Positions 57,566 through 64,000 of a stretch of DNA of 64,000 nt are shown one piece after another. This stretch comes from Durusdinium trenchii (taxonomy: Eukaryota; Sar; Dinophyceae; Suessiales; Symbiodiniaceae), in assembly GCA_963970005.1 (NCBI GenBank), contig CAXAMN010026461.1, positions 1-64,000 on the forward strand, written 5' to 3'. The notes below the pieces were generated by a model that was not told the DNA's origin, did not search any database, and worked only from the letters and a program-made list of their open reading frames with translations. Position numbers and translations under genes: made by a program. The first letter of the stretch is position 1, and each line of letters starts with the position of its first letter.

Positions 57566-58061
57566 CTTGGAACCATTGACTCAGCCGGTTGTACCAGTCG
57601 CTGTAGGGTCCCTGCCGCGTGAAGTTGTAGGTCTCAGGATCGGGCGCGCTGATGAGAGCGGCCGAGTGCACACCGTATCGAAACATATCGGCGGCAAACC
57701 CGACCAGCTCCTCTTGCGCCTTCTCCTGTAGCTCCATGTAGTGATCGCCGTCAGGATGATCGAAGAGCCATGAAGTCTGGGCTTCAATTCCTTTCTTGCC
57801 AATGAGCTCGTTGCCAGACCATACCACGCCAACCAGCAGCATGCAGCCTGGAAACTGGCGCTTGAGGCTCCTCACGGCAATACGGGCTCGTTTCAGCAAC
57901 AATGGCAACTCTGCACCCCAGAGGCATTCGTGGTGAAAATGCTTGCAGTAAGTTGGACGATAGGCCTGAAAGTGATCGGCCAGATCGAACCTCTGGGGTT
58001 TGCGTTTCGAACCGCTAACCAAGCACAAGGTGGAATCAGAGATCAAGATATGTACCGTTTG
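57446..58061 (-). other. SGNH-hydrolase-like domain spanning a frame break
   Basis: Block I looks like HILISDSTL (D788-S789 of part 2), block III like VVWSGNELIG (G862-N863), and block V like DLRDQWHC (D27 and H30 of part 3). Part 3 lies in the next frame. The spacing and the Ser / Gly-Asn / Asp-xx-His pattern match the SGNH/GDSL hydrolase layout, and the predicted strand before the Ser is hydrophobic. That the set is completed only when the +1 break near 57.5 kb is bridged supports one original reading frame. A substrate cannot be inferred. The match is motif-level only. Confidence 0.4.
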
Positions 58062-60515
58062 GTAGTCTTGGCTCGTGGGCACACCTGTGAAGGCGGCTAG
58101 ATCATACCGTGAGGTCCGAATCAACGGGCCCAACTCCGGCTCTAGCCATCGGTTCTTCTCGACCAGGCCCGCCAGCACAGAATGTGCTGTGTGCTGGCCA
58201 AGGACGCCATTCAGCACCGCGTCCACGTCCTCAGAATATCCGTCTTCGAGGTAGTAGCCAGAGGCCACAATCTGCCGAAAGTGCGACTCGAAGATGTCCA
58301 AGGTTTCCCTGCGCATGTCTTGGTCAGCCGACATGGTGTGATCAACAATGATCGCTGGCAGGGCGCGCTGCGCGACGGCGGCTGAATGACTTGAGTTGCT
58401 ATTCTTGAAGCAGCGGTGAACAAGATCAGTGTACTCAAACGTGTAACCTTCAGCACTCTTCAATGACTTGCCTCTACTTTGCCCATGAGTGTGATCATGT
58501 GTACACATGTATTGCTCAAGACATGCAAGCTCATGAAGATTTGTGCATATGTGCCAACTCTTACGCATAAGATTACCGTGATTATCTCGCACACCAAACA
58601 TGCATCCATCGAAGTTGTATCCTTGCAAGTTGTGGCGTTTGATGAAAGCCAACACCGACGGCCAATGCCAATAGCGACAGCGACGGGAGAGCTCAAAGGC
58701 AACAAACGCCCTTGAGTCAAGGTGGTCACGCACGAGCTTGGCGAAGCTCTTGAAGAGTTTGGTGAACTCCTTTTGTTGCTCCTTGATGCGTTCCAATCCT
58801 TCCTCAGTTTGCTTGTTGACGTTTCCCCATGGGCTCCCGCCCGTGCAGGGCAAACTGCCGTACAGCAGAACCTTTGCTTTTGGGTGCTGTTGTTTAAAGG
58901 TGTTGATTTCTTTGTCAAGCCACCTCATGCACTCGCCTGTGGTTGCATCTTCGTTGATCGTGACGCGGAGGACTTTACATCCTTTTGACTCACTGCGCAT
59001 TTGCCCAAGCTTAGAATCAGCAGAACAACAGAACTCGATAAGCAACCTATCATGTGTGTTCGCATGTGCAACACCCCCCTGCTGCAAGACTTTGGAAACC
59101 ACCGTTCTCATTGGGGCTCCGGCCTGCACCGGGCTGTCAGCAAGCTTTTGCCCAATGCCAATCAGCCTAAGGGCGTGTTCCCACTTGGCAGCGTTGGTGA
59201 ACGCCTTTGTAAGGATGTCTGCTGTTTGGTAGAGGGTTCCAACATTCACCAAATCGAACTGCTCCCGTTCGAACTGTTGCTTTAGCCATTTGAAACTCAC
59301 GTTTTGCGTTCTGTTCACGTGCTTCATGGATGACGAGTTCCCAGACTTTAGTATCGTGATGGTTGCCTGATTGTCCTCCATGAACTTGACTTGGCAAAAG
59401 TCTGGAAAATGGACCTTCAAACCCTGAATGTTTGAGACATCCAGTCCAGAATCGACATTGCCGTTCCGAATTTCGTTGATTTCGGGGTCAATGCGGGTGA
59501 ACACTTCTTCATCAGCATACTTTCCTTTCGGGGCAAGTTTCGTAGCTACTTTGCCATAAGCGAGTTTCTCGAATAGCGCTAACACAGGAAGACCCTCTGC
59601 TCTAAGAGCTTGGTTGGCAGCAACCACCTCAGCTTCGGTGGAGCTTGTGGAAATCACTGTTTCTTTCTTTGAAAATGAATTGATTGGGAAATACGTGTTT
59701 GGACCCACAATGACAGTGGTGCACCCGGAGGTACTCTTGGCCTCTTCATCCCCTGCCCAGTCCGCATCAGCGAACAGCCAAATCTGGCATTCGGACAAGG
59801 GATCGCCGATGAAGGCGTCCAAGAACCTGTCTTTGGTATGGTGGATGTATGCCACCAACCTGTGGAGCGCGACGTCGCATTCCGTCGACCATTTCGTGAC
59901 CCGGGAGGCCAAACTCTGAGTTGCACGGAGTAGGTCAAACCTAGCCATTCTAGCCGCAAAAAGGATTTTCATAAGAACCTTGCTGGCAATAGGTTGAAGT
60001 CGACCGTTCGGTTCGGACTCACTCAACGTCGGCCTGGCAATACCTGCATCCGTGAACGGTGTCGGGGCTGGCTTCAATGAGGAGACATCCACTTTTGCTA
60101 GCTCACAGTACGCTTCCACACATGACTCAAGAAAACTTGACATGTCATAGCGAACGATGCTAACGGGCTTGGCCATGACGCCAGCCGTGGATTTCACTAC
60201 GTCCTCAATTGGCTTGAACCTCTTCTGCTTGGCTTCGTTCTTTGCCTCGCGTTTGTTTCGATGAGGTCCCGGCCTGTTCTTTGAAGCCGCTGCGAACGCG
60301 CTGAGGTCAACCTCTTCACCATAGGTAAAAATGGTCGAACCCGTCCAAAAGCCTTCCGTTTGCAATTTGGGGTTGTCTGACCATGAGTCCATTACCAATG
60401 TTGTACCTTCATCGCCGCTAACAGCTTGAATCGATGGGCAACCGTGAAAGGTGACGTCATGATCAAAACGTGTAATCCTTTGACCCGAAATTTGCCTACT
60501 GAACTCCCCCCCTCA
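57486..60515 (-). CDS. copia polyprotein part 2: RT end, RNase H, methyltransferase-like and SGNH-like segments
   Basis: The frame opens after a TGA just upstream of the G run at 60506-60512 and continues the RT C-terminus (SRQISGQRITRF...). Residues below are numbered from a TTG at 60398. RNase H shows D211/D213 in FADADWAGD, E255/E257 in SSTEAE, D342 in MEDNQA, a KHVNRTQ block and D394 in TADILTKAF, all typical of copia RNase H. A segment at 452-620 has methyltransferase-like motifs (LLIEFCCSADSKLG, then SLPCTGGSPW). A segment from about 780 has SGNH-like blocks (HILISDST, then VVWSGNEL). The frame ends at a TGA at 57486, while the protein clearly goes on in the +1 frame starting near 57560. 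I infer one polyprotein rather than separate genes, because nothing resembling a start or spacer separates the parts. Confidence 0.9.
58539..59045 (-). other. C5-methyltransferase-like domain inside the polyprotein
   Basis: Directly after RNase H the protein reads LLIEFCCSADSKLG, then a strand ending LLYGSLPCTGGSPWGNVN, then AFVAFELSRRCRYW and FDGCMFGV. This order resembles cytosine-C5 methyltransferase motif I (FxGxG-like loop), motif IV (Pro-Cys, here P517-C518) and motif VI (Glu of ENV, here E569). Motif VIII (QxRxR) is not evident. Retrotransposon-encoded cytosine methyltransferases have been reported from Symbiodinium, which supports the idea. The fit here is by eye, and another Rossmann-type fold is possible. 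If real, it could methylate element cDNA or host DNA. Confidence 0.45.
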
Positions 60516-63500
60516 TTCGCAGGGTCGTAGAGCTTCTTGCGAGGCTGCAAATGAAACCGAGTCCAAGTGCGAGTTTCGGGATCATGGTGCCAATAGTCTC
60601 GTGTTCGATGCTGTTGGCATGCTGTTGCAAGTTTGGGATCGAAAACATGAGCAAAAGGATGCGCAGATTTGGGGAGACGTACGTGGGAAAACTCTTTGTG
60701 ATGGCAACCAAAATACCGATCATAGGCTTCGGGCTCGCCAATGTCGACGGCTGATTTGATAAGCTCCCATCCCTTGGAAAGGTGCTCCTTTGGCCCGGCC
60801 AATTTGAAATCATCCACGTATACAACCAAAAGAAGTCGAAGTTCTTGGTGGTAGAACATGCTCTGCCAAACATCAGGCAGGATTTGTTCCCAACCTTTGG
60901 AGTGAAGTCGACTGTTGAGGTGCTTTTCCCAAATTCCGCCACTGTCGGGATGTCCGTATAAAGCCAACACAAGGGGTACCACGGGGTTTTGATATTTGCC
61001 CTCCCAGGTCTTCGGCCACCGATTTCGCGGAAGAGATATCCATGTGGGCACCCCAGTGAAGAGGGCCTGGACATAAGCTTGAACAGCGTCTGCCTGCTGT
61101 TTGCCAAACCCTGGCTGACTACCATAGGCATCAAGAACCTTGGCGGCTTCCATTGACGCTGGGCTTGAGCCCAACTCGCCAAACAAAGCATGGTCAGAGT
61201 TTTGATCTCTGACATTGTTGCCTTCGAAAACCGTCCGGCCTTTGAATTTTCTCAAAGGGTTCCACGCTTCAAGCTCACTGCCCTTCTCGTAGCACGCTTC
61301 AAAAATGCGGCCGAGATGGACAGTCTCTCCCTTGCGGTGTGCCTCACTAACGACCTTTCGGCACTCCTGAACACGGGCTTCATCCCATGTTCCCTTGGCT
61401 CTTAGTCGCTCCCACTCAGCGTCCAACGCTGCTTTGGCCTTCGGAGTTCGAGAAACCTCATCGCGAGGTACGAGCCTGGCAACTGCACAGAAAAGCTCGA
61501 ATGCGACTTGGAATTCGATTTGCTTGATGCGCTGTGCGATAAGCTCCCGAATCGGAAGCCGATGCGGCTCAGGTTGATCAAGCACTTTCCGCGGCATTGC
61601 AGGTGCTCCAAACTTCATCTGCGGTGTGGGCACGGCTTCCCAGCTGGTACTTGTGTCCGTAGCACAGGGGCTTCGGCATGAACCGAGCTGAGAAGAAGTC
61701 GCTGGACTTGTGGTCTTTGAACCTTTGCTGGAGGATGACTTTGCTTCGTCCATTTCTTTCAGCAACTTTGCTCGATCTTTTGGGCCGAGCGTTTTCCAAT
61801 AATCCGATGGAATGTCCTTGGGGCGTTTGCTGCCTTTGTACGTCTTCACCACTCGAAGACCATCCCAATGGTAACCTTCAGGAATAGGGACCCCGGCCGG
61901 CGTAGTGTCAGGCTTGTAGTCCTCGGCTTTGTCAGCTGCCGTGACTTCAATTTCGGGTTCCACACCCCCCTGTTCAAGTACACCTTCTGGTGCTTCGGAT
62001 GGAGTGTACTCTGCAAGGTCAGCATCCGCAAGTGGAATCGGATTGGGAGACTCGATGAGGTTGAGCTTTGGGTCATCAGGGATAGCTTCCTTACGATCTT
62101 GTTTGACACGCAACAGAAAACTAAAACCGCCTGGAAGGAGCTCAATTTTCTTTGTCCTCTGGATCGTCAAACTGTTGTGTTCAACATGGTAGTCTAGTGC
62201 TTCCAACTTAGCAACTAGGTACTCCCCACGCCACTTGTGTCCTGGCTGTACATGATAACCAAGAAACACACCTTCCACCGAAGTGGGCGACAGCTTTCCT
62301 GCTGTATTGTCGGCTCGATTGGGGTTGTTCCAGAATAGGACTTTTGCACCAAACGGAATGGCCATGCCTTCGAACATCTCTCCAAAACGCAGTTCCCATG
62401 GGCTTGGAGATGAGTCCAGCTGATCACTCGTATTCGTTGCCATTGCGAAATGTTGAATGGCGAGTGGCCAGTACTGGAGGGGCATTCCGGACTGAACAAG
62501 ATTGGTGCGTGCTCCCTCAAGCATGTTCCTAACTTCCCTTTCAATGAAGCTCTTGGAGGAGTCCACGTACTCAACGGAGGTTTGGTGGCGATACCCTAAC
62601 TCCTTGATGCCAGCTATCAGCTCACGGGAATTGTCGGTGTAAATGACCTCGACTGCATCATCCGGGGCAACAAAATGCTGAAGAGCAATCACTACCTCAT
62701 CCGAACTCTTTGACTGGGATGGGTAAATACTCCGGAACTTTGTATGCAGGTCTTTCACAACCAAAGCTACCCGTTCACCACGACTCCCTTCTTCGATGTT
62801 CGCGCGCACGACGACGTGGTCAGCGATCAGATGATCACCGAAGGCCTTAGTCTGAATGCGGCTCTCACCCCCTTTCTTTCGTGCCTGTGGTGCAAGCATC
62901 CTTGCTCGCTGGCACACTTTGCAGAATGGGTTCTTGGGGAAGTGGTGATACTGGTGTTTTGCGGACTGTGCTTCACGCATCAAGTTTCCGACTTTTCTTG
63001 ATCGCACCAAACGGCTCTCTTCGTCGTCTGGCACTTCCTCGTCGATGCCCTCGTCCTCTTTCTTATCCGACGGGCTCGAGATTGCTCCCGGCATTGCAAA
63101 CAGCTTCTTCAGAGGCTTGTCCTTCTTGAACTTGCCCTTCCCGAAGACTTTGCACTCGGAGTCGAGGACTGGGACATGACCGTCAACGCGAAGTTGAACG
63201 ATTTTCTCATCTGGTCGCACAAGGATTGGTGTACCGTTTGCTGGCCACACGAAACTATACCCTTGGTCAAGGCATTTGATGCCAACTGAGAGCACAGCAG
63301 GGCATTCATCCAGCAAATACGGCGTGCAAGGCTCAAGTAGCTGCTTCATCTTGACATCAGCTACCTCGCTGGCTTCGGTCGACCCATTTGCAGTAATCAG
63401 ACTGATGGTGTGAGGAGCCCGTCTTGGGTTCTCTGCACCAGCAGCATCCATGACTTTTCTGCTGAGGAGGTCTTGCTCACTCCCGGAATCGACGAGCCAT

Positions 63501-64000
63501 GAGAACCTGCCTTCCCTTGGTGCTGGACCAGCAACTACAGTTGGGATGGTAGTAGGACACGTTTTCAACTTGATCAAGCTTCGACACTCACGACAAGTAA
63601 GCGACGATTCGGTGCACATGAAACGACATGAGGGCACTGTTGCGCTATCAAAGCTTCGGACAACTTCAGCCAACTGCCTAGCTTTTACTTTGGCCATGTG
63701 GGCTGCCTTTGGGTCGCTCTTGGGCACGCGATCGCTCGTGGCAAAATGCACACTGTACTTGCGCTCACGCTTGACCATCTTGCAGTGTTCCCCGCGAGCA
63801 GGGATTGTGCGAATTTCAGGTTTCATAACGAATGTAGTTCTTCGGACAGACGACTTAGACCTCTTTCTTGCTGGAGGAAGACAGGACTTCCTGAGACATG
63901 ACCGTCCGGGCACACCAGTCGCAAGACATGCAAACCGATTGCTCAGGCAAATGGCAGCCTTCTTGGTGTCTCCTTTTGCCTTTGGCTTTGGGGAGTCCTT
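60392..64000 (-). CDS. copia polyprotein part 1: protease, integrase, reverse transcriptase (5'-truncated)
   Basis: The frame is open from the window edge, so the protein start is outside; residues are numbered here from a GTG at 63913. The retropepsin-like site is D142-S-G-S within FSWLVDSGSEQDLLS. The integrase zinc knuckle uses H320/H324 and C331/C334, and the DDE core is D365, D427 (YTDNSRE) and E458 or E460. A linker of about 250 residues rich in E, P and D follows. RT motif A is D942 in QQADAVQAYVQALF; a YGHPDSGGIW block and the catalytic YVDD at 1032-1035 follow. The frame ends at a TAA at 60392, but the true continuation is one frame back from a run of seven G (minus strand) at 60506-60512. 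Beyond that point the last ~40 residues are probably out of frame. Homology by motif is strong; activity is unlikely in this copy unless the run is an assembly error. Confidence 0.92.
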   Translation of the reverse strand, partial: KDSPKPKAKGDTKKAAICLSNRFACLATGVPGRSCLRKSCLPPARKRSKSSVRRTTFVMKPEIRTIPARGEHCKMVKRERKYSVHFATSDRVPKSDPKAAHMAKVKARQLAEVVRSFDSATVPSCRFMCTESSLTCRECRSLIKLKTCPTTIPTVVAGPAPREGRFSWLVDSGSEQDLLSRKVMDAAGAENPRRAPHTISLITANGSTEASEVADVKMKQLLEPCTPYLLDECPAVLSVGIKCLDQGYSFVWPANGTPILVRPDEKIVQLRVDGHVPVLDSECKVFGKGKFKKDKPLKKLFAMPGAISSPSDKKEDEGIDEEVPDDEESRLVRSRKVGNLMREAQSAKHQYHHFPKNPFCKVCQRARMLAPQARKKGGESRIQTKAFGDHLIADHVVVRANIEEGSRGERVALVVKDLHTKFRSIYPSQSKSSDEVVIALQHFVAPDDAVEVIYTDNSRELIAGIKELGYRHQTSVEYVDSSKSFIEREVRNMLEGARTNLVQSGMPLQYWPLAIQHFAMATNTSDQLDSSPSPWELRFGEMFEGMAIPFGAKVLFWNNPNRADNTAGKLSPTSVEGVFLGYHVQPGHKWRGEYLVAKLEALDYHVEHNSLTIQRTKKIELLPGGFSFLLRVKQDRKEAIPDDPKLNLIESPNPIPLADADLAEYTPSEAPEGVLEQGGVEPEIEVTAADKAEDYKPDTTPAGVPIPEGYHWDGLRVVKTYKGSKRPKDIPSDYWKTLGPKDRAKLLKEMDEAKSSSSKGSKTTSPATSSQLGSCRSPCATDTSTSWEAVPTPQMKFGAPAMPRKVLDQPEPHRLPIRELIAQRIKQIEFQVAFELFCAVARLVPRDEVSRTPKAKAALDAEWERLRAKGTWDEARVQECRKVVSEAHRKGETVHLGRIFEACYEKGSELEAWNPLRKFKGRTVFEGNNVRDQNSDHALFGELGSSPASMEAAKVLDAYGSQPGFGKQQADAVQAYVQALFTGVPTWISLPRNRWPKTWEGKYQNPVVPLVLALYGHPDSGGIWEKHLNSRLHSKGWEQILPDVWQSMFYHQELRLLLVVYVDDFKLAGPKEHLSKGWELIKSAVDIGEPEAYDRYFGCHHKEFSHVRLPKSAHPFAHVFDPKLATACQQHRTRDYWHHDPETRTWTRFHLQPRKKLYDPANEGGSSVGKFRVKGLHVLIMTSPFTVAHRFKLLAAMKVQHW

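Larger units (their letters stand above)
54411..64000 (-). mobile_element. Ty1/copia-type retrotransposon, 5' end beyond the window
   Basis: One coding path on the minus strand runs in from the right edge and ends at 54534. Domain order is protease, integrase, reverse transcriptase, RNase H, which is the Ty1/copia order with integrase before RT. After RNase H come a methyltransferase-like segment, an SGNH-like segment, an acidic region, a Tpt1/KptA domain and a zinc-ribbon/Ser-Trp-rich end. Three frame breaks interrupt the path, so this copy is probably inactive, or the breaks are assembly errors in homopolymers. Gag and the 5' LTR should lie to the right of the window. The left boundary is a guess based on a purine tract followed by TG at 54411. 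Only one end is visible, so no LTR pair can be compared. Confidence 0.9.

Noticed and set aside
60392..60515. Programmed -1 frameshift between RT halves
   Set aside because: Copia elements do not shift inside RT; an indel or read error in the G run is simpler.

Overview
The window looks like nuclear DNA of a dinoflagellate, probably of the Symbiodiniaceae/Suessiales type. The inference rests on four things: a Ty1/copia polyprotein with extra enzyme-like domains, many short exon-like blocks whose inferred introns start with GT, GC or GA and end in AG, very low ORF density, and many families of palindromic and satellite-like repeats. No rRNA, tRNA, CRISPR or bacterial-type operon was seen.

Right end (about 54.4-64.0 kb, minus strand): a long retrotransposon coding region that runs off the right edge. 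In order it encodes an aspartic protease (DSGS), a copia integrase, reverse transcriptase (YVDD) and RNase H. Then come domains that are not standard copia parts: a cytosine-C5-methyltransferase-like segment, an SGNH-hydrolase-like segment, an acidic coiled region, a clear Tpt1/KptA RNA 2'-phosphotransferase (NAD+-dependent) domain, and a zinc-ribbon protein with a Ser/Trp-rich tail. Three frame breaks (near 60.51, 57.5 and 55.87 kb) split one reading path of roughly 3,150 codons. The Tpt1-bearing polyprotein is the most interesting coding feature.

Left part (about 0-21.4 kb) and middle-right part (about 36.4-53.0 kb): both are rich in short blocks, mostly 45-230 nt, that read as protein on the minus strand and are bounded by AG acceptors and GT/GC/GA donors. 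I read them as exons of one or more very intron-dense host genes. Several neighbouring pairs or triplets are phase-compatible. I recognise no family securely. A WD40-like GRIELWDL blade lies near 50.2 kb, a membrane segment near 45.8 kb, and Cys-rich blocks at 5.7, 39.4 and 53.0 kb. One block near 48.9-49.2 kb reads better on the plus strand.

Centre (about 22.6-36.2 kb): a repeat block without convincing exons. It holds a giant fold-back structure (25.97-30.65 kb) with inverted arms, inner tandem repeats in mirror image and a nested palindrome at its centre (about 28.89 kb). It is flanked by three copies of a 1.1-1.3 kb unit (one at left, two head-to-tail at right) and an array of shorter repeats. 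These share a recurrent hairpin.

Elsewhere there are a 7-bp satellite grown inside one copy of a local duplication (3.5-4.6 kb), a 32-bp minisatellite (12.9 kb), a dispersed family built on the palindrome GCTACTAGTAGC (six loci), G-run palindromes and many TA microsatellites. Exon calls are manual and provisional. Retroelement calls rest on visible catalytic motifs.
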